Source: Faecalibacterium langellae (GTDB lineage Bacteria > Bacillota > Clostridia > Oscillospirales > Ruminococcaceae). From it: 64,000 nucleotides of DNA. The stretch is from the NCBI RefSeq assembly GCF_002549775.1, contig NZ_NMTR01000002.1, forward strand, positions 1-64,000. The letters are read 5' to 3'. This document shows positions 24,190 to 32,054 of the stretch, one piece after another (the stretch's first letter is position 1; each line of letters starts with the position of its first letter). Under the pieces are notes generated by a model. It had not been told where the DNA came from. It was given only the letters and a program-made list of their open reading frames with translations, and searched no databases. A program made the translations under genes and the position numbers.

Positions 24190-24926
24190 AAGCTCTCGCC
24201 CTCCTTGCAGGTGTATTCGGGTATGCCCTGTTTCGGGGCAGCCTTTGCGGTATCGTCTGCCGCCCATCTGCGAATAGTGGCGGCGTGGTTTTTATATTTC
24301 TTGCCCGTGGACGCGATATAGCCGGAAAGCCGCTCAATATAGTACGCCCATTTTTCGGGCAGCTCCGCTTGCAGTTCGGAAAGCTCCGTATCAGTCAGAA
24401 ATACATTCTCATATCTGCCATAGCTGCGGGCGAGGGCTTGTCCCTTTAACTCTTCCTCTTTTTCTAACTCTATATCTATCTCTTTCTTTATCTCTATCTC
24501 TGGTGGACGAATGTCGGACAAATGTCCGCCATTTGTCCGCGGCGGCAAAAGTGCCTTATTTTCAAGCCTTGCGGCGCGTTTCCGTTCCGCTTCGGTAGAG
24601 GATTGACCGATCATCAGCTCGATGTCGGTCATATAAAGTAGCCCGCAGTCAAGCTGCTCCACAAGCCCTAACTGCTGGAAGATGGCTAATGCCCGTTCCA
24701 CCGTCCCGATTTGGTGACGGGTCAGCGTGGCTATCATCTGGGCGGTATAGGGGATATGCTCGTCAAGCTGCAATCTGCCGCCATTTTTCAGCGATTTTAA
24801 GTACAGCTTCAAGAGGATATTGGAATACAAAATCCCGTCTTTCATGTCCTCCAACAGCACAATGGAATCGCTGTCGAAGAAGTTTTCTTTCAGTTTGAGG
24901 TAGTAATATTTGCGGTTATCTGCCAT
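24186..24926 (-). CDS. phage-type replisome organizer protein
   Basis: A 246-aa protein (MADNRKYYYLKLKENFFDSDSIVLLEDMKDG...YSNILLKLYLKSL). This N-terminal winged-helix domain is the replisome-organizer family, followed by a charged linker and a C-terminal domain ending GYIASTGKKYKNHAATIRRW, the usual DnaB/DnaD-like tail. It would bind the origin and recruit DnaC. The start is within the last bases of the four-Cys protein gene. Confidence 0.85.
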   Translation of the reverse strand: MADNRKYYYLKLKENFFDSDSIVLLEDMKDGILYSNILLKLYLKSLKNGGRLQLDEHIPYTAQMIATLTRHQIGTVERALAIFQQLGLVEQLDCGLLYMTDIELMIGQSSTEAERKRAARLENKALLPPRTNGGHLSDIRPPEIEIKKEIDIELEKEEELKGQALARSYGRYENVFLTDTELSELQAELPEKWAYYIERLSGYIASTGKKYKNHAATIRRWAADDTAKAAPKQGIPEYTCKEGESL

Positions 24927-25110
24927 TGGCGGTGTCCTCCCTGTGTTTCCATCTCTTAGAGAAATACCGGGGGCAGAGGACGATAATCGCCCGGAAGCTC
25001 TGCTTGCAGCCGTGTGTGCAGCCCCGGCAAAGGTCATTGTAGGTAATACGGTTTCGGTGGTTGAGGAAAAAGCTCCATTCCAACCGCCGCTTTTTGCTCA
25101 TACGTGGCAT
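24916..25110 (-). CDS. small conserved four-cysteine protein (element Y copy)
   Basis: A 64-aa protein, MPRMSKKRRLEWSFFLNHRN then RITYNDLCRGCTHGCKQSFR and IVLCPRYFSKR, homologous to 18358-18546. First gene of the replication operon of Y. Unknown function; four invariant cysteines suggest metal binding. Confidence 0.75.
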   Translation of the reverse strand: MPRMSKKRRLEWSFFLNHRNRITYNDLCRGCTHGCKQSFRAIIVLCPRYFSKRWKHREDTANGR

Positions 25111-25284
25111 TTCTCGCTCCTTTCTGCCGTTTCCGCTGGTATAAGCGGATAGGTCGGTAAAAATGTAGTTTCTCGGTGTCATTTTCGGGGATTTCCTGCG
25201 CTGTGCGCCCCGTTTCAAAGGTGGGCAGTATTGCGGATAGGGTGCAGGGCATATCCCTGTTTTGGTATCGTTTCGGGGCGGTTT
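25111..25284. promoter_or_regulatory. intergenic region with GATAGGGT stem motif (element Y)
   Basis: Contains GCGGATAGGGTGCAGGGCAT then ATCCC (25233-25257) and TTTCGG-type motifs. Equivalent regions in A (18600-18720) and X (31915-32050) have the same items, always upstream of the four-Cys gene, so it is a shared control region or origin. Confidence 0.5.
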
Positions 25285-26913
25285 TTAACGCTCATGTTCG
25301 TGCTTTTTCTCTCTGTCTTTCTCGCCTTGCAGGATTTGAGAAAGATTGCTTTTCACGGTATGCAGCTCCTTGACACGGGCTTTTTTCTCCCGGTATTCGT
25401 TGTAATGGGCGTTCTTTTCGGCGGTAAGCTGCTCGATTTCCGCTTGCAGGGCTTTATGGCTTGGCAGCTTGGAAACGCCATGCGCCCGGAAATAACGGGT
25501 GGCTGCGTCCGCTATGATAAAATCGCTTTCGTGCCGTTCCCGATAGGTGCTGCGGGCTTTCTCCGTTTTCTGTGCTTTCAGACCGTCACGGGCAGGCTTG
25601 GTCTTGGCATAGGCAAGCACCTGTGTCTGAAGCTCCTTTTTCTCCCGGATAGCAGCGTCCAGGGCTTTCAGCTTGGCGGTGCTGTCCTGTAAATCCGCAT
25701 TGGCAGATACCAGGGCTGCGTCCAGCTCCTCCGGCGAATAGCCGTACTGCCCGTAGGCGGCAACGGTAGCCGCCATTTGTTTCAGATTGTGGACTGCCGC
25801 CCAGCGGTCATAGCCCGCGCCCTTTCCCTCCGCTCGCTTCGCTGCCCGGTCAACCATGCGCTGAATACCGTCCTTTTCCGGGGTGGTTTGGACAGCTTTT
25901 TTGCCCTGCAAACGCTCCCTTATGTTGCGGGGGTATTCGGGTACGGTTGCGGTCTGCTCGGCGGCTCTGTGGGCGTTCTGTTCCAAAAGGGCAAGAACGG
26001 CAGCGCGGTCAAAATCATCTCCCAGCTTGCGGGCGGTAATGGGCTTTGTCCTGTCCGGCGTGAGGTAGGATAGCCGCCCTCGGCTCTCCTTGACAGTCAC
26101 GCCCTGTTGCAAGAGAACGGCGGCGAACTCGCCATAGCTTGTGGCAGAGGACAGCGCGGTGCGTATGGCCTGCCGCAATTTTTCCTTGTCTGTTTCAAAC
26201 TTCGTGGGCTTGGCTGGCTGCTCCTCGGCTGGCAAGGCGGCAACTTCCTTGTCCAGCTTTGCCTGCCCTTTCCGCTGCGCCCAATACTCACGCTCGGTAA
26301 TGCGGTTTTTGCTGCCATGCAAAAGGTCGATTTGATAGAGATTTTCCCGGTGGCACAGCTCCATGACTTCGGCTTTGAAGTATTCCATCGCCGCGTCTGT
26401 GCAGCGGTGTTTGCACCCGGCGCGGGTGTCTGCCGGTCTGTCCATGTAAGGCAGGAACGGAACTTCCTCTATCCGCAGAGAATTGATAACGATATGCACA
26501 TGGATATTGCCGCTGTGGTTGTGTCCGTCCGGGTGGGTGCAGACAATGGCTTGGTGTCCGGGAAACTGCTTCCGGCAAAATTCCTCGCCCAACGCCTGCG
26601 CCCGGTCTACGGTCAAACCGTTGTCCACCGCGTCCCGTGGGTCAAAGCTGATAATGTAGTGGTGGCTTTTTACATCTTCCCGCTTCTGGTTCTTCCCATA
26701 GCGGAGATTGGAGCGCATACAGGCAACGGCAAAATCCTCGTCGCCGCAGTTCAGCGTGGCTATTCGATAGTCCTCTCTGAGCATGAGCCGCCCGTTTTCA
26801 TCAAGGGTGGGCTTCATGGTAAACTCGTCATGTTCAAAGGTGAGGTACTGCTCGGCTGCGCCATAATCCGCATTTTTAGAGCTGATATGTTTGAATGTTG
26901 CCAACAGCGTCAC
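25285..26913 (-). CDS. MobP-type relaxase/mobilization nuclease
   Basis: A 542-aa relaxase starting at GTG. The N-terminal nuclease domain has ISSKNADYGAAEQYLTFEHD, the VKSHHYIISFDPRD block and the metal-binding HPDGHNHSGNIHVHIVINS motif (His131-140). The C-terminal half is coiled-coil. It overlaps mobC by 38 bp. With MobC it would nick the candidate oriT at 27311-27410. Confidence 0.92.
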   Translation of the reverse strand: MTLLATFKHISSKNADYGAAEQYLTFEHDEFTMKPTLDENGRLMLREDYRIATLNCGDEDFAVACMRSNLRYGKNQKREDVKSHHYIISFDPRDAVDNGLTVDRAQALGEEFCRKQFPGHQAIVCTHPDGHNHSGNIHVHIVINSLRIEEVPFLPYMDRPADTRAGCKHRCTDAAMEYFKAEVMELCHRENLYQIDLLHGSKNRITEREYWAQRKGQAKLDKEVAALPAEEQPAKPTKFETDKEKLRQAIRTALSSATSYGEFAAVLLQQGVTVKESRGRLSYLTPDRTKPITARKLGDDFDRAAVLALLEQNAHRAAEQTATVPEYPRNIRERLQGKKAVQTTPEKDGIQRMVDRAAKRAEGKGAGYDRWAAVHNLKQMAATVAAYGQYGYSPEELDAALVSANADLQDSTAKLKALDAAIREKKELQTQVLAYAKTKPARDGLKAQKTEKARSTYRERHESDFIIADAATRYFRAHGVSKLPSHKALQAEIEQLTAEKNAHYNEYREKKARVKELHTVKSNLSQILQGEKDREKKHEHER

Positions 26914-27274
26914 CTACCTTTCGCAGGACTTCAAACTTCAAGGCAGCAAGGTCAGAAATGGCGGCGCGGACTTCAACGGACAGGGCGTTGTATGGTGTGC
27001 CGTACTCGTTGAGGGCGCGGGCAATCTGATTGAGGTTGCCACCGATTTTTCCGTATTCGGCGGTCAGCCTGCCAACGGCGGACAACAGTTCATCATTGAC
27101 CGGGGAAACGGTAACGATGGGACGAATGGTCGCCCGTGTAATGGCTTGCCGGATAAATTCGGATTGGCTCATGTCATAGTGTTTCAGCCGCTCGGTAAAG
27201 TCGGCGTATTCTTCCTCGGTCATGCGGGTTTTGACCACATGGCAGCGGTGGGGTGTGTTATATTTTTTCTTCAA
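26876..27274 (-). CDS. mobC: MobC-type mobilization accessory protein
   Basis: A 132-aa protein with a ribbon-helix-helix-like N-terminus (RMTEEEYADFTERLKHYDMSQSEFIRQAI) and the MobC signature IGGNLNQIARALNEYG. The start is TTG with AAGGAGG nine bases upstream; homology begins there. It assists the relaxase at oriT. Confidence 0.9.
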   Translation of the reverse strand: MKKKYNTPHRCHVVKTRMTEEEYADFTERLKHYDMSQSEFIRQAITRATIRPIVTVSPVNDELLSAVGRLTAEYGKIGGNLNQIARALNEYGTPYNALSVEVRAAISDLAALKFEVLRKVGDAVGNIQTYQL

Positions 27275-27310
27275 GCGTTGACCTCCTTTCTCGCCCGACA
27301 GGGCGCATGA

Positions 27311-27410
27311 GCAGGGTTTGGGGAAGGCACTCCCCAACAAGATTTACCAAAGGGGGCAAAACCGCAGATATGCGGATTTTGGCACCGTGGTAGAATCTTG
27401 CTCTAAAAAA
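27311..27410. other. oriT: candidate oriT of element Y
   Basis: A 100-bp non-coding block directly upstream of mobC, almost identical to 34135-34233 in element X. It contains TTGGGGA-AGGCAC-TCCCCAA (27318-27337) followed by CAAG, and the palindrome CCGCAGATATGCGG (27362-27375). Strong conservation where flanking DNA has diverged, and its place beside mobC, make it the best oriT candidate. Confidence 0.7.
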
Positions 27411-27621
27411 CTACCGCTTTCCTCGGCGGCTCTGGTTTGCGGATATACTGGCTTGCTCCACCAATATAGCGATTGCGGCGGCGTGTTCTGCCCGCTGTTC
27501 ACCACTACAACGGTGAAAAGGGGGCGTTTTGGCAAACGCAGCGAAAATTTTTTTATTTTCCCTGTCTGCTCCCTACAACAATCCGGCGGTGTGGTTTGCC
27601 AAAGATTTTTGAAAATGGGCG

Positions 27622-27692
27622 CAAAAAAAGCAGTAAACCTTTTCAAGATTTACTGCTTATCTGCCGCTGTGATGGGCGGCGGTATTAAATTG
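27622..27692 (-). terminator. conserved double-hairpin terminator (element Y copy)
   Basis: Same block as 16617-16690: GC-rich stem, then GCAGTAAATC...GATTTACTGC reading with seven T on the minus strand. Located just after the stop of the gene at 27715. Confidence 0.65.
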
Positions 27693-27714
27693 TCAGCCGT
27701 TTTTCAAATGGAAT

Positions 27715-28125
27715 TTATCTGCAATCGCTTTCTTTCCGCTTTCCAATTCCTTTTCTGTAATCTTCCATAATCCTAACGCAATGATCTGCTATCTTTTGCA
27801 TTCCGAGTTCTTCAAAAAAGGCAATTTGTATTTTCATCAGTTCTTCACAAACAGTCAACTTCTGCTCATCCATATTGCTAATAGCAAGCCATGGGAACGC
27901 TTTATATTTCTTAGTGTCCCCAATGAGAAAATTGTACCCTATCAACTCATTTTCACGGAAAACGAAATAGAATTGTGGGCCTGAACCTGGAACTGACTTT
28001 TCCATAATTTGCTGCATTGTTCTCACGCCGCCGTATGCCGGAAAAAAACCTATTCGCTCAAGAGCATTTAATATGTCAATCCTTTTATCTGTGGGTATGT
28101 CTCTATAATTGATAATCTGTTCCAT
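27715..28125 (-). CDS. hypothetical protein, possibly GNAT-like
   Basis: A 136-aa protein starting MEQIINYRDIPTDKRIDILN. The central FYFVFRENELIGYNFLIGD strand-turn-strand is reminiscent of the early part of a GNAT fold, but no acetyl-CoA loop is visible. AT-rich, so probably acquired cargo. Starts at 28125 with GAGGG upstream. Confidence 0.6.
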   Translation of the reverse strand: MEQIINYRDIPTDKRIDILNALERIGFFPAYGGVRTMQQIMEKSVPGSGPQFYFVFRENELIGYNFLIGDTKKYKAFPWLAISNMDEQKLTVCEELMKIQIAFFEELGMQKIADHCVRIMEDYRKGIGKRKESDCR

Positions 28126-28182
28126 TTGCTCTACCCTCATTGAAGTTTAATTTGTCAGGCTCTAATTATACAACTTTTCTGT

Positions 28183-28380
28183 TTAGCGGTCAAAGCGGAA
28201 CTTCAACAGGCTTTCTATCAGTTGCCTGACGATATGCTCCTGCATATCCGTGTTAATCTGTCCGTCCATTTTCGCACAAGAGCGGACATATCCCGCATAA
28301 TGGGATAGGACGGCGGCAACAGCTTCCGGGTCGCCCTCGCTTGCCTTAACGATTGTCTCATAGGGAAGTAGCTGGCTCAT
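28183..28380 (-). CDS. helix-turn-helix domain protein (conjugative-transposon type)
   Basis: A 65-aa protein: MSQLLPYETIVKASEGDPEA...VLSHYAGYVRSCAKMDGQIN...LLKFRFDR. This is the short HTH domain family found next to sigma-like genes in Tn916-like and related elements; X has a homologue (34590-34790). It overlaps the sigma-like gene by 23 bp. Confidence 0.82.
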   Translation of the reverse strand: MSQLLPYETIVKASEGDPEAVAAVLSHYAGYVRSCAKMDGQINTDMQEHIVRQLIESLLKFRFDR

Positions 28381-28816
28381 AGGACAAACCCTCCAACTCT
28401 GCCCGTAGCCGCCGTAAAATCATCTGAATACGCCGCCCGGTTGTGTTGCCAGCCCGTCCATATCTCCGTCCAATCTCCCTATGCGTCAATCGTTGGAAGT
28501 AGTACAAGAAAATGATTTCCTGTTCCATCTGTGATAGTGCGGACAGGGCTGCGGCAAGCTCTGGACTTTCCAAAAGCACCATCTGACCACAGACGAAAAG
28601 CGGATAGCTGGTCATGCCGGATTGCTCCGCAAAGTATTTATCTGTGGTACTGAATGGATAGTGTTTTTCTTCTATCAGATATTCAAGCGAGATTTCCCGC
28701 TTGCGGCGGCTCCGTATGCTCCGGGCTGCGTCTATGGCAGCGTGGCGAATAACAGTCTTGCAAAAGGCATCGTGTGTATGCCGGATATGTTCTTGATACT
28801 TTTCGTGTTCGGTCAT
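28358..28816 (-). CDS. sigma-70-like regulatory protein
   Basis: A 152-aa protein (MTEHEKYQEHIRHTHDAFCKTVIRHAAIDAARSIRSRRKRE...). The C-terminal region-4-like HTH (LSQMEQEIIFLYYFQRLTHREIGRRYGRAGNTTGRRIQ) matches the sigma-like proteins of Tn916-type elements. Homologue in X at 34783-35226. The start at 28816 has AAAGGGGG upstream. Confidence 0.85.
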   Translation of the reverse strand: MTEHEKYQEHIRHTHDAFCKTVIRHAAIDAARSIRSRRKREISLEYLIEEKHYPFSTTDKYFAEQSGMTSYPLFVCGQMVLLESPELAAALSALSQMEQEIIFLYYFQRLTHREIGRRYGRAGNTTGRRIQMILRRLRAELEGLSYEPATSL

Positions 28817-28974
28817 GGAAAATCCCCCTTTCTGAATAATGGCAGAGGGCGGCAGCATCTTGTGCTGTCGCCCTCTTGATTACCGAACAGCAAAGACGGG
28901 CGGGGCTGTCAACGGCGGCGCATTTGCGCCGTTCATCTTGACCGTTGACAGGCTCGGCTGGGTTTGCTATCTGC

Positions 28975-29679
28975 TCACGGCAATTCACTCTCATTGATAG
29001 GAATTGCCTCAAGTTCCGTATTCAAATTGTTCCAATAAGAGCCGATATCCGCACTTGTGAAATACTTAAAACCGCCTGCTGCTGACTTCAATTCGCCGTT
29101 TTTAACCCCATAGCAGGCGTAAATCAAATCGTAGCTTGTTCCATCTGAGAGGTTAAATCTAAAGCTGGTCACATCTGCTCCGGCAGTTTCCTCAGTCGTT
29201 TTGTCTTTTAGGGATAAGCCCTTGAACTTATCATACAGGGTCTTTATATCATTTTCAGCAACAACTACTTTCTTTTCTGCTGATGCAGGCACTCCGTCAT
29301 AGTGGTACATTTCAACGTTTTCGACATCTTCAACCTCAAATGGGAAGTCGATTTTGACAGGCTCATAAGCAATGTTTATAGGTAACAGAAAGAGAGCTGT
29401 AAAAATTGCAATGATACAAAGAGCGATGGAAACGAGAACAGCAATCGTTATCTTTTTTCTGCCTCTCTGCTTTTCTTTTGCCTCATGGCGCATAATAACG
29501 CTTTCGCTTTCTTCGTGAAGAACATCTTCGCTCGTGTGAGAAAGCAATTTCTGATAAATTGCGTTACAGTCAGCACAGGCGTTCAAATGCTCTTTTACCA
29601 TCTCTGCGCTTGCTTCGCTGCAAGCATCGTCAACATACAGCGGAAGAATATCTCGAACAATATCGCATTGTTTACTCAT
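28975..29679 (-). CDS. zinc-finger anti-sigma factor (membrane)
   Basis: A 234-aa protein. The N-terminal zf-HC2 domain (H-L-N-A-CADC, motif VKEHLNACADC about residues 29-39) binds an ECF sigma; then one transmembrane helix (ITIAVLVSIALCIIAIFTALFLL) and an extracellular sensor domain. It overlaps the sigma gene by 8 bp, a classical sigma/anti-sigma pair. The signal sensed is unknown. Confidence 0.85.
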   Translation of the reverse strand: MSKQCDIVRDILPLYVDDACSEASAEMVKEHLNACADCNAIYQKLLSHTSEDVLHEESESVIMRHEAKEKQRGRKKITIAVLVSIALCIIAIFTALFLLPINIAYEPVKIDFPFEVEDVENVEMYHYDGVPASAEKKVVVAENDIKTLYDKFKGLSLKDKTTEETAGADVTSFRFNLSDGTSYDLIYACYGVKNGELKSAAGGFKYFTSADIGSYWNNLNTELEAIPINESELP

Positions 29680-30157
29680 GCTTTTCATCCATCCTTTCTT
29701 GAATTTTTAGCTTTGCACGATGATAAGTAACTCTCGCCCATGATTCTGTTTTTCCAAAAATTGCAGCGATTTGTGAAAAAGATAGTTCCCCGAATACGCG
29801 AAGCTGAAAGACTTCTTTGTATGGTTCTTCCAAACGGTGAAGAACGAGGTGTATGCGGAACGCCATGTCAGAATCTGCAACTGAGTTCTCAACATTTTCA
29901 TTTGATGGCAAGTCATTGATTTCACTCACATCAGCTACTCGCTGACGGCTTCGCATTTCATCATGGTAAAGATTTTTTGCTATGGAGCAGAGCCATGTCA
30001 ATTCATCTGACTTACCTTTGAATTGTGATGTTGTAGAAACAGCCTTATAGAATGTGTTCTGCGTGATTTCCTCTGCTATCTCACGATTTTTGGCAAGAGA
30101 AATAGTATACGAGTATACCTGTAAATAGTAGGCTTTATAGAGTTTTTCATAGTCCAT
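29672..30157 (-). CDS. ECF-type RNA polymerase sigma factor
   Basis: A 161-aa sigma-70 factor: region 2 (LYKAYYLQVYSYTISLAKNREIAEEITQNTFYKA...TWLCSIAKNLYHDEMR) and region 4 (EVFQLRVFGELSFSQIAAIFGKTESWARVTYHRAK). The start at 30157 (MDYEKLYKAYY) is chosen from homology and a GGAGG 11 bases upstream; ATG codons slightly upstream are possible. With the anti-sigma it forms cargo at the right end of Y, unlike anything in X. Confidence 0.88.
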   Translation of the reverse strand: MDYEKLYKAYYLQVYSYTISLAKNREIAEEITQNTFYKAVSTTSQFKGKSDELTWLCSIAKNLYHDEMRSRQRVADVSEINDLPSNENVENSVADSDMAFRIHLVLHRLEEPYKEVFQLRVFGELSFSQIAAIFGKTESWARVTYHRAKLKIQERMDEKHE

Positions 30158-30448
30158 ACTTGTCATCACCTCCTTCAGCTTCATAGGTTAGACGGAGAAA
30201 TCGGAATTTCGTTACAAAGAAGTTTGAAATTTTTATACCTTTACGCTACTCTTGCTTTGTGCGGACTATTGGTAGACGCGCATTAACGGCAAGTAAAGAG
30301 ATTGCTGTGTCAGCTTGATATGTTCAAATGCTAATTAAGTATAGCATACAGCTATGAATTTTTCTATTGCGTTCCCCTGACTTCGGAATAGTGGCAGGGC
30401 TGGCTATCCTTGTTTTGCTTTGTGCTTCTCTACCGTACATGAGCATTG
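30158..30448. other. right end of element Y, no gene seen
   Basis: About 290 bp of AT-rich DNA. It presumably holds the promoter of the sigma operon and the right recombination end, which reads CTTCTCTACCGTACATGAGC (30425-30444) followed by ATTGG. X ends with CTTCTTTACCGCACATGAGC at 36461-36480. Confidence 0.6.
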
Positions 30449-30449
30449 G

Positions 30450-30570
30450 CAGAGGGGTTATCACCGCCGTAACCTTCCATGAGGTTCACAGCACCCCACA
30501 CGCCCAGACCGGCACCCAGTGCCACGACCAGAGTCTTCAGAACGTCAACTGCACTGTTAAAGAATTCCAT
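30450..30570 (-). pseudogene. Maff2 protein, copy 2, N-terminal fragment
   Basis: Encodes MEFFNSAVDVLKTLVVALGA then GLGVWGAVNLMEGYGGDNPS and is cut after NPS-A by the right end of element Y, running into a short foreign tail. The start at 30570 has AAGGAG upstream. The rest of the gene lies at 21305-21316 and 10662-10742. Confidence 0.85.
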
Positions 30571-30706
30571 AGAAAAAATCTCCTTTGTTTTGAAAAAAGC
30601 GACCCTGCACACACCTGAAATCCGTTTGTTACTGTGCCGAAAGCTGCGGCGAGAGTTAATTTACTGGTGTACTTATGGGTCAAACGGTGTTTATTGTGAG
30701 AGCGAA

Positions 30707-30800
30707 TTAGCCGAACAGACCGGACAGCAGGGGCACCAGAGTGATACCGATCAGGGCAACGCCACCGCCAGCTATCAGCTGCTTCATACCCTGACTTTTT
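30707..30800 (-). pseudogene. Maff2 protein, copy 1, C-terminal fragment
   Basis: Encodes AKSQGMKQLIAGGGVALIGI then TLVPLLSGLFG and stop, C-terminal part of the first Maff2 copy, cut by element X at 30801. Partner fragment: 36487-36606. The two join to an intact 71-aa frame. Confidence 0.85.
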
Positions 30801-30889
30801 GCTTATGTGTGATAAAGAAGTAATAGAAGCGTAAAAAATTTTGCCGTTCCTATCCGGCACTTAGCTCTTGTGTCGGATAGGTCGGGCGG

Positions 30890-31680
30890 TTATTCGGGCA
30901 AGTCCACCTTGCCAACAAAAGAATAATAAATCTCAATGTCCTGTCTGCGGGTCTTGTTCTCGTCATAGCTACACTCATGCACAACGATTTTCTCTACAAA
31001 CTCCCGCAGCAGAGTAGGGGTAAGTTCTTCAAAGCTGGTATGCCGCCGGACAACATTCATAAACTTTTCTGCGTTCACGGTAGCTTCCTGTGCTTTGGAA
31101 AGCTCCGCTTGGATAGCGGCGGCTCTTTCTTTCAGTTCCCGTTGCTCTGCTTCATAGTCTGCCGACAGTTCTGTGAAACGCTCGTCTGATATGCGCCCGG
31201 TCACACTGTCCTCATACAGCCGCTTGAAGATAGCAGATAACTCGGCTATGCGTTTCTCGGCGGCTTCCAGCTCCTTTTTCTTGGCGGCGTTCCTGCGCTT
31301 GCCCCCGTCCTCGTTCTGCTCAATCAAGAGCTTCATAAACCGGGCTTCATGCTTTGCCGCATAGCTGGTCACTTTCCGCAGATTGGAGAGTACACCAGCG
31401 GTCAAAAGGTCGGTGCGGATAAAGTGCGCCGTACAGTCATGGGTGCGTTTCTTGTAGTTGCCGCAGATATAACAGTCCTGCTTGCGCTTGTCCGTCTGCT
31501 TTGATTTTCTTGCTCGTATCTCTCACCAGCCATTCGTTAAAGATATTCCGCAGCGGGGCAAAGTCATTGTCGCCCTGTGCGCTGTCCACTCCATCATTGA
31601 TAGCGATGAAGCGGACACCTTTCTGTGGGAAAATCATTTCCGTGTACATTCCCACTTGCAGGTAGTTTCGCCCTATCCTC
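30890..31680 (-). pseudogene. serine recombinase remnant of element X
   Basis: The C-terminal 171 residues (from [14 protein letters not shown]-type sequence) match the Y recombinase closely. Upstream, a piece from [12 protein letters not shown] to DTSKKIKA is joined out of frame to the [10 protein letters not shown] zinc-ribbon region, an internal deletion of about 190 codons. The catalytic N-terminus with the active-site Ser is missing, replaced by the end of the four-Cys gene. It cannot be active. Confidence 0.9.
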
Positions 31681-31869
31681 CTTTTTCCGGCGTTTGGAGT
31701 AGTAGCGGGGGCAGAGTATGATAACCGCCCGGAAGCTCTGCTTGCAGCTATGGGTACAGCCCCGGCAGAGGTCGTTGTATGTGATACGGTCGCAGGTGGT
31801 ATTCCCGACTTTCACTTGCCGCAGGAAAAAAGACCATTCCAGCCGCCGTTTCTTGCTCATTCTTGGCAT
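31594..31869 (-). pseudogene. four-cysteine protein of element X fused to recombinase remnant
   Basis: Starts MPRMSKKRRLEWSFFLRQ and keeps LCRGCTHSCKQSFR and ILCPRYYSKR, as in A and Y, with an eleven-residue insertion after the first 17 residues. After RRKKED it runs into recombinase DNA in another frame. The fusion marks the left edge of a deletion that removed dnaC, the replisome organizer and the recombinase N-terminus. Confidence 0.75.
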
Positions 31870-32054
31870 GGGTGCGCTCCTTTCTGCCGTTTCCGCTGGT
31901 ATGACGGTATCGGCGGTAATTCTGTATCATCTCGGTATCATTTTCGGGGGTTTTCTGCCCTGTAAGCCCGTTAAAAAATCCTTTAGTATTGCGGATAGGG
32001 TACGGGGCAGCCCCCTTGTTCTGTATGGGTTCGGGTACATTTTGGGGGCGGTTT

